Part shown: positions 13,743 through 27,639 of the stretch, in pieces
Layout: each line of letters begins with the position of its first letter
Position numbering within the stretch: the first letter of the stretch is position 1
From: Adineta ricciae
Lineage: Eukaryota; Rotifera; Eurotatoria; Adinetida; Adinetidae
DNA length: 64,000 nt
Assembly (NCBI GenBank): GCA_905250025.1
Contig: CAJNOJ010000005.1
Span: forward strand, 946,999-1,010,998
Direction: 5' to 3'
Notes under the pieces: generated by a model
The model's input: only the letters and a program-made list of their open reading frames with translations
Database searches by the model: none
Told to the model about the DNA's origin: nothing
Program-made: the position numbers and the translations under genes

Positions 13743-15144
13743 TGGAAAGTTTAGCAATTGTCATCGTTCGACGTCTTTACACACGTTCAGTAAATGTCGA
13801 TATTAGTTGACACTAGTGCAATCATCGTTCTATTACATAGAGATTGATGAGATAGTTGTATATAGAGAAAACTCACAATGATGCAATCTTCACTCCCTCA
13901 ATTTCAAATAAATGAGCGAGTCCTTCGGCCTCTTCCTCATCATCTTCATTCCCAAAGCGTCTAAGCGACACCGAATCGAACTGTGAAAAGAAACAGAATG
14001 AAAGAAATAATCCAATCTTCTTCTTTTTTCCGGTTACACTTGTCATCGTTTACAGAGAACTAATGAACAACACTATCGACGTAATCTGATCGCTATCTCA
14101 GATTCTTTTTCTTCATTTCTTGTACTCTCTCGCTCTCGAGCTACAAGACTAAGAAGAACTTCGTAGCCTTTGGTCAAAGAAACGGGAGTATTGTTGATCG
14201 AGCAAATGAAAAAAAAACGATTATTCCGAGAATTTTAATTGAATTACAAGTCCAAGCTGAAATAGATTTCTTTTGTATTTGAATCATGACTACATTATAT
14301 GATATTCAATGTGTGAAGATTGTTTTCTCTCCGAATATATGGGAACATATTTACATATATTAATTTTCTTGTCTCGCTTTAAATTCATTTACAATTAAAT
14401 CTAATCCTTTTGTCTTTGTCTAGTGATTCCTTTGTATTAGTCCAGTTGGAGACTGTTGTAATCTCGATGGTCCGTATCGGTTCTCTTGTTTCCACTCTAT
14501 CCTAGTCGTTACTCATCAAAACTGTGATTGAATTAAGAGGCCGAGATGCTCAACGACGAACGACATATTTCCGGAGTTGTATAGATATGTTGTCGTTGAT
14601 TGAGAGAGAAAGACGTCAGCCACAATTGAAGATCATTTATTTTGAGGCACATTATCCTTCTTCCTTCTTCAAGACGATGACATGTCAAACCAGTCGTCTT
14701 CATTGCTGAGTATATGTTTGTCGTTTGATGAACAGAACGAGACGAGAGAAGCGAAGGGAAACACTGAAGATGATTTCTTCTATAAATCTCGAAAAAGAAA
14801 TTGATTGAATTCAGCGTATTTGATTCGATTCTGTGCTTATCTCTTTTTCTTTCTCTTTCTTGGATATATACACATATAAATATAGATTTTCTCTTTTCTT
14901 CTAGTAAAAAAATCGGTTGAGAGGATAGAGAAACTAATGACATTAAAGAGTTCCGTAGAGCAAACGAGCGAACGAGCGACCGAGCACGAACGATCACTTT
15001 TGTAGACAAAGAAGGAGGAGAGGGAGAAAGAGAGAGAGAAAGAACACGATTTTTGTTGTCCACATAACTACACAAAAAGAATATAAAAAAAAAACGACAA
15101 TCGTCTGTTATTGCTCGTTATGCTCGGTCTTATTAGCAGTGCCA
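13743..15144. other. Noncoding region between the NtA gene and agrin
   Basis: About 1.4 kb. The last 150 bp upstream of the agrin ATG are purine-rich (GAGAGAAAG type, about 15010-15045). An antisense open frame at 14533-15075 is low complexity and not credible. The region probably contains the NtA 3' UTR and the promoter of the transmembrane agrin form. Confidence 0.5.
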
Positions 15145-18100
15145 ATGAGCACAGTAACTGGTAAATCTTACGTGGTTGCTGTTGATCAGCAGCAACAGGA
15201 GAAAAATCGGAAATTTCTACGTATTATCCTTATCTTTGTTGGCGTTATCATATTGTTGGCCGCGTTGTTCCTTGCCATTGTCATTTACAGAACACTTAAG
15301 ACAGGTGCTTTTCTCTTTTATTCTTTCCGCTTTCGAGTATACTTATTTGGTATTCTGAAATATTCCAGGTACTCAAAGGAAAAGTTTTATTGCAGTTGAT
15401 AGTAATAGTACTGAGTTTACTTCTAGTAAGTTGTGTTTGGAAAGAGAAACATGATTTGATTGTTATTTTTATTAGATCAATCGTTACAAGACTTTCGGTC
15501 TGCACGGAGTAAGTAAAACTGTTCATTGTTTTTGGAGAGTGAATGTGTGTATTTTCCAGCATGTCAATATGGACGAACAGAATGCGAATTTCGCGCGACA
15601 TGTACTTTGGAAAATGAATGTCGGTGTCTATTTAATTGTAATGACCAGGGTCAATCTATTCGCGATGAAACCACTGGAATAACTTATCCTAATCAATGTC
15701 AACTAGACAGAACAAGATGTAACACTTATTACCAATCGCTAGTGTCCAAAGAAGGTAACTATCACGAAAGATGATGATAGATGGTCTTCATTTAAAAGAT
15801 TTAGCTTGTTCGTCGATGACATGTTTCGATGGATCAAAATGCAAAACGGACACTAATGGTTTGCCTTACTGTTCTTGTCCAGACGAATGCAATGAATACA
15901 ATGATGGCAGTTCATCCGATGGACCCGTTTGTGGTACGGATAATCAAACATACAAAACCGTATGTGATTTAAATAAAAAAGCATGTCGAACTCGAGAGAA
16001 TCTAACTGTGGCATACACTGGCGAATGTCGTATGTATTTCTTCGAAGGGAAAAACAAACAAACAAACAAACGGAGAAAAATCTCTTTTATATTTAGAAGG
16101 TTGTCATCACGCAAATTGTCCTCCAAATGCAAATCAATGCAATCCTCACACGCAATGTTCAGCGGAATATCATCCAGTATGTGCAAGTAATCTTCAAGAG
16201 TATTCGAATGAATGTGAAATGCATAAATATGCATGTCAATCAAATATACATTTAAGTAAATTGCATGTTGGCTCGTGCGATTTACTCGAACAACAACGAT
16301 TAGTAGAAGGTAAAAGAAATAAGAGAGAATGAGACTGATTTGATTTGTTCTCGAGGTTAAATGTTCACCCATCGATCTTCTTCATTTTTCGATTATTGTC
16401 AAATTTGTTGAAAAGAAACCGAATGATTCTTTTCCCTTCTTAGCTAATTTGCATTAATCGATAGTGATGTCTCTCGACAATCAGTTTTCCTTTTTCTTTT
16501 CTCTTCCATGTCCTTTGCTTAAGCGTCAAGTACTCCCAAGAGATCTGCGATTGACTCACAGTTTTCCTTCTCTGTGGTTTTTCAGCTTGTAAACCACTTA
16601 TGTGTTTTAATGGGAAAACATGTATGATCGAAAATGGTATTGGTGTTTGTCGATGTTTATTCAATTGTTCATCACAAGAAAACACAGTAAAACGATACAC
16701 TACAGAGAAGACAATGCTCGGAAAGTTCTCTTTTTTTTTCTCTCAAGGTATGTGGATCAAATGGAATCATCTATCGAAATCTATGTGAACTGGAACGTGA
16801 TCGTTGTCTTCGTGAAGAGAACATTGTACCGGTTGATCATTCCTACTGTAAGTTACACACGCCTATTTGCTTAATCAACAAAGATTTCTTTTTTTTCCCT
16901 TATGCCCATTTTACTTCTGATTAATTGTCAATATTACTACGTAGTTCCAATGTTTGATTACAAAACAAAGTCTGAGAAAGAACAGAAATTAATGAAATGA
17001 GAGAGACAGAGAGACACCCTCAGACAATTAAATCTCGCAAAATATTTTTAGGTATATCAACATGTGAAACCATCCATTGTCCATATGGACAATGCCGAAA
17101 AAACGACAATGGTCAAGTGAAATGTGAATGTACACAATGTTCAGGACCATACTCAGATCATGACAAAATTTGTGGTAACAACGGCATCACGTACTCGTAA
17201 GTGATCGGGAATCGTTGACGTTCGTGTGTTGATTTCGAAAACTTCATTTAGATCGAAATGTCATTTGGAATATGATGCCTGTACGCGCCATTCGAACATA
17301 GAACCGATTCATATGGGAGAGTGTAACAATTGTCATAATGTGACGTGTCCATTCTTTGGTGAATGTCGATCGGAACAGGGAAATTACAGTTGCAATTGTC
17401 CATCGAAAGAGACATGTCCACCTACTCGAGTATGTTCTTGATTTGTTCAGTTGTAGATTTGGCGTTTCGAAGAGAAGAGAAATGTTCGAGATATAAAATA
17501 TGATTACTTGATTGAAAACTAATGTTACTAAATGTCATTCTAAGTAACATGTTCTATTGATGACTTTGTCTGTTCGATGTCGAATTCATCGGAGATTGAG
17601 TGTGGTTATGTAACTCTGATGGTGCTTGTGATCGTGACGATTTTGAGAATAATTAATAAGAAAATAGAATAAATCATTGAATGATATGTGAATAATCTTT
17701 GACAAAAAGAAATGTAATTAAAGAGATAGAAGCAATTAACATTTTTCTTAGCTTTTTATTACAAATCATCTGATAAATCGATTTTTAGAATGATGACTCA
17801 TACACCATCTGTGCAAGTAATCAACAATTATTTTCCAGTCAATGTGAAATGAACATTCGATCATGTGAACTACAAACTCATCTCTACGCTATCGCACCAC
17901 AGTATTGTACTCGAGAAACAAACGATCCTGGTAAACGAGATTTTAACATTTTTCATTTCAATTTTGACTCTTGTTTTCAATAGATTATAATCGCGAATGT
18001 AATTATGATGAACCATTATTCGACGCGATATTGAACCGTAATACGGAATGTGACACTCTTGGACGTTGTCCGATGAATAGCTATTGTAATCCGCAAACCA

Positions 18101-21100
18101 ATCGATGTTGTGTTCGAGGTAAATCAGAGACAATGTGATCATTCGATTTGAATCAATCGTGTTGTTTAGTTATAACGGCTATACTACCCTATCGAACGTG
18201 TTCATCGAATAGTCAATGTGGCAAGAATATGGTGTGTTTAAGTGGTCTGTGTGAATGTGCAAGACAAAATTTTGTACCAGCAAGAAAAAAACGAGAATGC
18301 GGTAAGCGATTGAATTTCGTTTTCCTACTTTGTTTATCAATGATTTCTTTTGGAATGTAGTTGCTGTTCCACATCTAATGATGGGTTTAACTTGTTTCGA
18401 CTCGCCATATGGTTGTTGTAATGATAATATTACTATTTCACCTAGTCTAGATCGACGTGGATGTCCAGGTGAGAAGATCAGTCTGCAGAAAACAGTTTTC
18501 GTCATTTCTTCTATTCATTCAGAATATTGTCACTGTCATTCAACTGGATCATTACAATCTTCATGTGATCCAATGACAAATGCGTGTTACTGTCGGCCAG
18601 CGGTCGGTGGATCGAGTTGTTCGCATTGTGAAAATGAATATTGGGGATTTTCACGTATCCTGACACATAATAATACAGGATGTACTCGTAAGTTTCGCTT
18701 GATATTAGCATAACGAATAGTCTTCAATGAAAATATTCATAGCCTGTGGTTGTCATCCATATGGTTCAACACGAAAGGATTGTCTTCAAGATACTGGTGA
18801 ATGCGCTTGCCATTCATTTGCCACAGGTCGTCAATGTGATAAATGCATTGATTCATCGTTGACATTGACGGAACGTGGATGTATCAATAGTTCGTATTCT
18901 AATCGAATAGAAATCTAAATTTTACATTATATAATACTATTTCTAGTACATAAAAGTCGTCGTCGTCCACGATCATGTCGAGATCTTGAGTGTCTTTTTG
19001 AAGGTGTATGTCAAATCGTACATGGTCATCCTCGTTGCACATGCCATCATGTAACATGTACAACTGATGAGCAACGTCCAATGGATATATGTGCATCGGA
19101 CGGACGAACTTATAAATCGAAATGTACAATCAAGAAACAACAATGCTTAAAACAATACGAAATTGGCTTAATTTATCCAGGTGTTTGTACAGGTAAGATA
19201 TTCGATAGTTTTTGATCAGAATTAAGATAATGTCTGGTTATGTAATTTAGCAACTGATAGTTCATCAAAGGAATACAGCCAGATGGAAGAAGATTTCTCA
19301 ACGCAAGAGGAAGAAGATATTTCACCTGATTACTCATCACCGATGATGCCCGTTGATTCAAGTGAGATAGTTGATTTTGTTCTGTTGAATTTTGAAAAAA
19401 ACTGACCTCGTTTAGAACGATGCGTAACGAATTCTGATTGTGGAGAAAATATGGTTTGTCTGTCGGAGTTTTGTGAATGTGCCAAACAGAAATACAAACG
19501 AATACCAGGACCACGATGCGTGGCGCGTAAGCTGATCTTCTTGTTGTTTAGTGTATGTCTGTGCGCAAAATAAACACCATCGCTTTGCGACAAAGGACAT
19601 TTCTCTGATAACTCAATTAACTCTATTAATTTTAGCTCATTCAAATCTCGTTGCCACAAATTATACACGTGAGTAAAGAATTGTTCAAAACATAAAAGAA
19701 AAAGAAACTGCTCTCTTTGCCTTTCTAGTTAATCCCGTTCGTCGTACAACTATGGGTGCTTGTCTCCGACGTACTCCATGTGAGAATCAAGCAACTTGTA
19801 TCGATCGACCAGATGGAAACTACAAATGTCTGTGTGCATTCGGTTGGCAGGGACGACATTGTAATGAAAGTAAGAGCTTTTTTTTCATACAAAATCGACG
19901 GTATCTCTTGTTATTTCTTTCCCATTGAATATTTTATATTTTATTGTACACTTTTCTTCGAAAGGATTCGAAGTGACAATTCCACATTTCAATCGTCAAT
20001 CGTATTTTGAACTGAAGTTTCAAATCGCTACTAAACCAAACGAAAATCAACTTCTTCGTATTGATCTCATATTTGCGTCTGAACATCAAAATGGTCTACT
20101 TCTTTATGCTGATGATAAATTAACCGAATTTTACTTCATTATCTCCATTCGAAATAGAATTCTTGATATAACGTACGAATGCTTTTGTCTCTTTTGATGA
20201 AAATTCGATTTCACATCTCTCAAGGGTTCGTCTTGATCATTTTATCTCGACAATTCAATTATCAGACATGATTGAACTTGATAAATATGCTCGTCTACAA
20301 GTACATATTTTACATAATGAAATACGTGCACGATTGAATGATGGAAATATTTCATCAAGTAAAAATTGTTTTGAATCGAATGAAACTTCTCATAAAAGTC
20401 TAATTTTTTTTAAAGGATTATTACCATTTGGTAGTTCATTTAAAAGTACACTGTATCTCGGAGGTTTACCTGATTCTCTTCGTTCGTAAGTGATTTCTTT
20501 AGATTTGAATTTCTATTTTGTAATTGCATTATCTCATAGTCTTTATCAACGTTTTCATCTTGATGAAGGGTTTCAAGGATGTATCCACGAAGTGTCCATC
20601 AACGGTCGACGATTAACATTCAATAATTCTGATCATCATACCATTCTCAGTGCGCAAAATATTGGTTTGTTCCGACTTCGATTATTTGCTCTATCTAATT
20701 ATTTGATTTTGATAGATGAATGCATCGCAAATCCATGTCGATCAGGTATTGCATCATGTCAAAACGAAACTCGTTGTATGCCAATACGAAATAATGATGC
20801 AAACAGTTATAAATGTGTGTGCGATGATTACCTATCGTCATCAAATACTGATTGTTTGACATCATCCATTGATCGATGTTCAACAAAACCATGTACTTAT
20901 GATCAACAATGTATTAATGTGTATCCAAATAATTATACGTGTATTTGTTCGAATTGCTCTTCAAGTTTGTTCATTAGGAATTGTTATTGCACAATGTAAT
21001 GTTTATTTGATTAGGTTATCAATATATCGCTGGATTTTACTCAAATAGTTATGTAAAACGTCCTCCGCTGGCACCTATTGAACATACGGGAAAGTTTACA

Positions 21101-22423
21101 TTGGAAATCTGGTTTCTAACCGAAAGTTCATTAGGTCTGATCAGCTGTTAGAATCAATATTTCCGAAAGCATCCTGTTCGTTTAGGTTTACTCATCTACA
21201 GTGATCATGTAAACGCGAAAAAAGGATATTTTACTATTTCCATTCAAAGACGAATGGTCATCTGTACTATTATGATTGCAAGTAAAACAATATCACTTAG
21301 GTAATATTCATCGAAATCAAAATCTATATATCCTACTCAAAAAATGTTCTTTTAGCTCTCGATATCCGATCGAGTTGAATAAATGGCATCAAGCGATCAT
21401 TGAAATTTATGGTCAAAAATTAACTTTAATTGTCGATCAGGAACCTCCTGTTGTCACCTATGAACTATTTTCTATAAACATGCTCTGGCCACGTTCATTC
21501 ACATTCATTGGCAATCTTCCAATTCAATATCGTTCCTTCGATATGTTACCAAATTCGATTCTCTTCGAAGGATTTCACGGTGCCATACAAAAAGTAACCC
21601 GAATCAATCTTTATTAATCTCGCTAATCTCATTTCGCATTTAGATTGTTGTCAATAATCATTTATTGAAAGATATTCGTCAAGATGCAATTGAATTATAC
21701 AACATAAGTGAATATGTTGGTTACCCTTGCCATCCGAATCCTTGTGCACTCGATGAGATTTGTCAACAAATTGAATTGAATAACTATACATGCCAGTTAC
21801 GATCAAAACAATCGATGTCAAACGAAATGTCAATTGAATTAGATGGAAAACAGAACTTGATTTATTCGTATTTACCATTGAATTTCCATCGGAATTACTT
21901 TAAACTGCAATTTCGAACGACGAATTCGTATGGTTTAATATTTTATCTTGGAAATACAACACTCAGCGCTTTTTCTCAATATATGTCATTAACGATCGTT
22001 AATGGTTTTCTACAATTTACAGCTAAACTTGATCGAGATTCCAATGAAGTTTTCCTTCTGACAAAAATTCGAGTCGACGACGGTCAATGGCATCGTATTG
22101 AGATCGAAAGGTTTGATTTCTCATCTTTATCAACAAAAGCTCACGATTATATTTTCAGATATCGTCGTCGAATAACAATGAAACTCGATGATAACTATCC
22201 CCGTCGTGTGATTTCTTCCAGTCGTATCACGGAATTTCGTCCATATCCGACCTATATTCATATTGGTGGTTATCAACATCTCTGTGCATATAATGAACAA
22301 CATTGTCACGCCTATCGCGGATGTATAAAAAACATTTTTCTTGATAAATATTTTCTCGATTTACTCAACGATGAAATTAATCAAACGTCTCCGTTAAAAC
22401 CTTGTCAGGCACTCGCTGGATAA
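15145..22423 (+). CDS. AGRN: Agrin-like heparan sulfate proteoglycan core protein, transmembrane N-terminus
   Basis: A many-exon gene spanning 7.3 kb. The first exon (ATG at 15145, after an acceptor-like AG) encodes about 26 cytoplasmic residues and then a hydrophobic segment (IILIFVGVIILLAALFLAIVIY): a type II membrane anchor. Domains then follow in agrin order. At least six Kazal/follistatin-like modules lie at about 15555-17930 (e.g. SCPDECNEYNDG...CGTDNQTYKTVC). A cysteine-rich block follows to 18480. Two laminin-type EGFs are at about 18525-18890, another Kazal at about 18970-19190, a Ser/Thr/Glu-rich linker, and an EGF at about 19755-19870. Three LamG domains (about 19965-20690, 21015-21650 and 21820-22400) are separated by EGFs. 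No SEA domain was recognised. Agrin organises basement membrane and synapses. The TM start parallels vertebrate TM-agrin. Convergent with ERMP1, 130 bp between stops. Confidence 0.87.
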
Positions 22424-22553
22424 CCAACCTTTTAGACAGTATTTTTTCTCTCTCAATTCTTTGTTTGTTTGTTTTTTTATTAATAAAAAGATTTCGATTT
22501 CAATTGGTAGTGAGTATTGACAAAAGAAAAACGGAGTATTATTGATTTCATTT

Positions 22554-25287
22554 TTAAAAATTGACTGTTAAATTAAGTTCGTCTTTCAGCGATCGACAGG
22601 AACCATGACCCCACATAACAATATGAGGCAAATGTTTCGTTAGAGATTGTAGGAAGGGTGAATCTTGCAAATCACATCGGTGCAACGTGATTTGAATATC
22701 AAACGCATATGACGGATTGGAAGTTTGAACATCGACAATCGTTTCCATTCGTGGTTTGACGGAGGAGTTGTGCACATTGAAATTCACTACATAGGATGAA
22801 GTCACGTCGATTTGATAAGACGAGGCATGTCGAAAAGTAAAGCGATAGTTGTTGTATCGATCTATGGAAGTGAGTTCGACTTGTTTGAATGGCATGGTGC
22901 GATTGAACGCATCATCAAATGAACAGCTAGTTGACGATGAACATTCACGATTATTTAAGGTGAGACTAGTTCGACGCGAAATTTCATCGAGCGTTGGCGA
23001 CAGATTGAGAAGGTCCATTGATTCAAGTTGAATCGATGCATGCGACGAGTAAACAGGAATCTCAGTTGGAAAATGATTGGTATTGAGTAATTTATAAACT
23101 ACACGTGAACTATGTGCAACGTCGATGATTTTTGGATGCGTACTGTTAAATGGTTGTCGTGTACAGGCAATAACGAACACAATGAGACAACTAATTGCCA
23201 ATAGAATCAATGTTCGACTATAGTTCAACGTTCGTTGAATATTTGGTATAAATATCACGAAAAATATCGCTGCTGGTATGACAACCAACGCACAAATAAG
23301 AAGATCTTGAGGAAAGCGTATGGCGGATATACTTGCTCGACCCATCATTGGTATCGCTAAACGAACGAGACGACTCGTCATCTCCAACGTATGAATAAGC
23401 GGTATCAGCGTGACGATATAAGGTACAAATAGCCAATACCATCCTTGTTCATTAAAGAGAATGACTACATGTTTTTTCATCCATCGGAAACTAAATTCAA
23501 TAACGATTATGATTAAGTAAATGGGACATAAAAATATAGACCATAGAAGAAAGACGTAGAGTGATCGGAAACCGAGATAGATCGAAATTGACATGAGAAA
23601 AGCAAAAAATAATAGTAAGGCTAGATGACGTTCGAAATTAAAACAATTTCGATCAATGTAATTGATTGTGTTCAATTCCATTGGATTCTTTTTCGGATAT
23701 TTCGAGAGAATTGATCGACGTAAACATGACCAGAGAGCTTCGACAAGGATAATACCAATCAGGCACGGTAGACCATAAAGAAAAACAGGCAATGTGGAAT
23801 TACCATACCACGATAATGGCCGAAGTTTTGAAGTAATCAATGCAATAAGAAGAGCAAAAAGTATACCGAATATGATTGATAGAAGATAGCAAAGTAGAAA
23901 GAGAACTATGAAAATAATTCGGAGAATCAATGGATAATTAAAATAGAAATAGATTGAAAAAGAGGAATTATCACTCGAAGAATATCTTCGATACCAAAGA
24001 TGATCAATAACGATAACAACAATTCCAATTAAAATAGTCAATCCAATAAGAATCGACTGAACGATGACTGATGTCGTTTTCGTATAAGTTATCAAATGTC
24101 GGCCAAGAATATCGAAATAAACCAGATCCTCATCGTCGAATATATTCACTGGTAGCTCAATATCGACTTTTCCAAGAAGAATCGAACGAGACAAGGCTAA
24201 AATATTTTCACCTAAATGTTGCAACGCACCTATTTCCACAATCGATGGTCTATCAATTAATGTGTGATAATTATATCCGTCAAGATAATAGGCGAAATCA
24301 TAGCCTGGCAATGATCCATGCCTAGTGAATATGCTGTAATCTGTATCCGATCCAGTTGCTCCAAGAATATCATCACCAATGACATTTGCATGTGGTCTTG
24401 GGACATGAGCATAATCTTTAATCAATTGCGATGGTTTCACACGGTACAGGATGGCTTTTTCATGACCACCAGTTGAATCGATATTCATAAAGCGACGTAT
24501 ATCATTTACCCATTTGTGATCCGAAATAAAGATTTTAGCACCTTCCATAGACATTTCTTCGGCTGCGGTGAAAAGAATAATTAAATTGACTTGAGAAAAT
24601 GTAATCGTCGGATCGCTGATCAGATTCGAAAGAACTTCAAGTAGAATGGTTACGCCCGAACCATCATCACTACCACCCGGACTGAATTCCACTATTTAGC
24701 ATAGATTTATGAGTTCGAGCAACAAGACACAAAGTAGAACTTATGCTTTACCTGAATCGTAGTGAACAGCTAGCATTAAACAGGGTGCGTTTGGCGAAGA
24801 GTTTGAATTGGATACTCTGACGGCAATATTCTGTAGGTCATTCGTTTTAACTACAGAGAAATTCTGTAAACTGAGCTCAAATCGAATGTTTGGCTGAGCC
24901 ATTGCACGAACGCGATCGATTTCTGAGATGAGAAATGCGCGTGTCAGATAATCCGCTCGTGTGTTACTAACCCGGGGTCCGTACTGAGTTAAATTTGGGT
25001 AAAAATCACGGGCACGTTCTTCACTAAACTCATTTAACGGTATCGTTCGTGATTTAACGGTTGGTAAAGCATATGAAAAATGGAGAGCAAGTGGAGCAGC
25101 AAGAATAAATAAACATCCGAAAAGAATCACCCAAAGAAGAAGATGTTTGTACAGACATCTTTGATTAATTGGCTTGATCAATCTGAAAAGAACGATGAAT
25201 AATATCTCAGTACATGGAAAATCGCCGATTTTACCTTTGATGAATTCTTGACGAGAAACTCTCTACTGATATCCTATTCTTGCTCAT
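22554..25287 (-). CDS. ERMP1: ERMP1-type endoplasmic reticulum M28 metallopeptidase
   Basis: Three exons, 25235-25287, 24752-25182 and 22554-24691, join in frame to 873 residues. The short first exon provides the ATG (MSKNRISVESFSSRIHQ). A transmembrane helix follows at about residues 29-50 and then a lumenal M28 zinc peptidase domain. Its ligands are visible in order: His/Asp in LAVHYDS, Asp in SPGGSDDGSG, the catalytic Glu pair in FTAAEEMSM, Asp in MNIDSTGGH, and His in YNYHTLIDRP. The C-terminal half has about eight further transmembrane helices and a lumenal-type tail, the ERMP1/Felix-ina architecture (human protein about 900 residues). The family works in ER protein quality control and is implicated in follicle organisation in mammals; the substrate is unknown. 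The intron falls inside the metal-binding segment between DS and EFSPGG. Confidence 0.9.
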
Positions 25288-27124
25288 CTTTTGCTTTCTC
25301 ACTCAGGTGATATGAAACTATTGCGAGTCAAGGACATCTTTTATAATCGAATTTTTACGAGTGTATTGAAAGTATTCTTGAGGGTGCGTTTCTTTTTGTT
25401 CTAATCATATTTTGCGACCTTTTGTAATGATTTAAATATGTGCAATATAATGATGTCTACTATTAAAACGAACTTATCAAAGTTAAATCTTTTCGATATG
25501 AAAGAAAAGCAACACAAAGTCGAGTTCGTCTATACAATCCGAACGAAACGACATTATGGAGATTCGTATCTCTTATCTTAGACATTTATATATGTATGTA
25601 TAAATAGATTTACCTTTTCAATATATATGGATATCGTTGACGAGTTGTATAATCGAGAGAATTGTTCTTTAGATCAAAAAATATTTCATGTTCATCTTGC
25701 GGTTGTTGTTTTCTTTCGATTGTGGATAATAACAGGATATTTTCAACTTTAGTCGTCATCGGCGTTCGATTGGATAAGTCTAAACGAAATTATTCTTATA
25801 CAATTAACTAAATACTCGTTGGCAAAATTGTTTTATCTCGCAAGAGAAGCGTGTTGATAGAAACAGACAAAAGCAAAACACTGAGAATTATTACTTGCTC
25901 CATCAGTGTAATAGACATCGTTACCACGAGGCGATAGTTTGTATTTTTTTTTCGTTCTTCTATTTACAGACTACATTATCGAAGAGAAAAAAAAATGACA
26001 CGAAATTCTGCTATGCGACACGATTGAATTACAAGTCGATAAATATTTCGATTAGATGAGTTATATTTCATAATGCAGTTTAGTTCGTTACTTGAAAGAC
26101 AACATAGGTAAAACGGTGACGCGAAATGAGACTTGTGAAACCTGCCGTTCGATTTGCTCGGAAGAATGTGACAGCTTATCGATGATAGGCTTTTGAAAAT
26201 GAATGAATGAATGAAACCTTTGATTTCTTCAAAGCAAGACTTTTCTACAGTGTTTATTTTGTTTTACTTCGAAAGAGTACAACAAGTGAATTTACATTGA
26301 CTCTTGACAATATAATTTTACTCTGACGTACAAGGAATATGCTCACTATAAAAGGACTTCTTTGATCAATAGACCTTGATTCTTCGAAAATAGATGTATT
26401 TCGATTTGAATGAATGAATTCAAACCAAGCGATTCTTCATTAAGGAGAGAAAATCGCTTTTTACGATAAGATGTCTGCAGATGATTGATATAAATCATCG
26501 ATAATGAATACATTCTGTGGGTCGTTTTTTTTCTGCCATAAAGCAGATCCGGTAACAATTGGTTACGTTGACCTTCAAGATCTAGATAATTAATGTCAAC
26601 AAATGGTTTACTACGAGGAAAATGAGTGACATAATCACGCCAATGAGAACCATTGCAATAAATTTCTTTTATTTTATTCCTTTAAAGTTTTGTCTTGATT
26701 AAAGACGTTAGTTTTTGTATTTGTGGATGCATCGATGAGTCAGACTCTTGAAACTTGCTCGGAAAAAAAATATTACGCAGTAGGTCGACCTATGTTTACA
26801 ACAACAAGCCGTCGTTCTCGCTGTATCTTCGTAAGAAACATCGGTCAGGCGTGAAATATACATTCAAGCATTAACTTTTGCAATGATGATATAATGATTG
26901 TAAATCGTATATATATATACCTTACACGCATTCAATACGAATGTTTATTTCATCAGTGCCTCTTTCATTCTCCCAAGAAATAGGTAAGTTTATTTTCCTA
27001 TGTTCTGACGACCGAATTGAGAACTAATTCTTGAAAAATTCGAACAATATGCATGGCTATGAAACACAATCTTTCTCATGAATAATCATATAATTTCCCT
27101 AGAATCTTCTCTTCATTGATAATC
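25288..27124. other. Noncoding region between ERMP1 and PLAC8 genes
   Basis: About 1.8 kb between two divergent genes. AT-rich, with small direct repeats such as GAATGAATGAATGAA near 26200. No credible exon, RNA gene or mobile element was seen. It should hold both promoters. Confidence 0.5.
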
Positions 27125-27639
27125 ATGCCAGGCACGAACGAATGGAATGGTAAAGAAAACTACTGATAAGAAAAAAAACGTCATGTACAATGTTTGTCGA
27201 TTGTAGAAAAACTATTCGGTTGTTGTAACGATGGAAAAACTTGTTGCTATGGATTTTGTTGTACGCCTTGTTTATTCGGTTCAAATGCCAAGAAAATCGA
27301 TGGGAAAAACTGCTTTTTGATGTGTTGTCTATACGGTATAGCAAGTAGCTTTTATCTATGCTGTATTCCGCATTATTTCGAACGACAAAACTTACGTGAA
27401 AAATATAGTTTGAAAGAAGATTCGTGTGGAGATCTGCCGGCAACAATCTGTTGCAGTCCGTGTGCTCTTTGTCAAGAAGCTCGTGAAATGAAATCAAGAG
27501 GTTAGTTTGTTTTTTGATCAATCAGATCAACGAAAGTTCAATCGGTTGTTTTCTTCTTCTAATAGATAATGGACCTAGTGTTGCCCACAAACCTGGTCAA
27601 AATGAACCTGTCGTTATACAACAACCAGCACGTGCATGA
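27125..27639 (+). CDS. PLAC8 (Cys-rich) domain protein
   Basis: Three exons, 27125-27149, 27207-27500 and 27566-27639, join in frame to 130 residues. The tiny first exon supplies MPGTNEWN, then EKLFGCCNDGKTCCYGFCCTPCLFG. The C-terminal hallmark is CCSPCALCQEAREMKS. This is the PLAC8/cornifelin/FCR architecture: two Cys-clusters (CCYGFCCTPCLFG and CCSPCALCQ) flanking a hydrophobic segment. Family members are small membrane-associated proteins variously linked to metal tolerance, cell size control and calcium flux; the activity in rotifers is unknown. An acceptor-like AG lies at 27101-27102, 23 bp before the ATG. Confidence 0.85.

Noticed and set aside
14533..15075. 180-residue minus-strand open frame upstream of agrin
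   Set aside because: Low-complexity Ser/Leu/Arg-rich translation of purine/pyrimidine tracts; no domain, no splice context.
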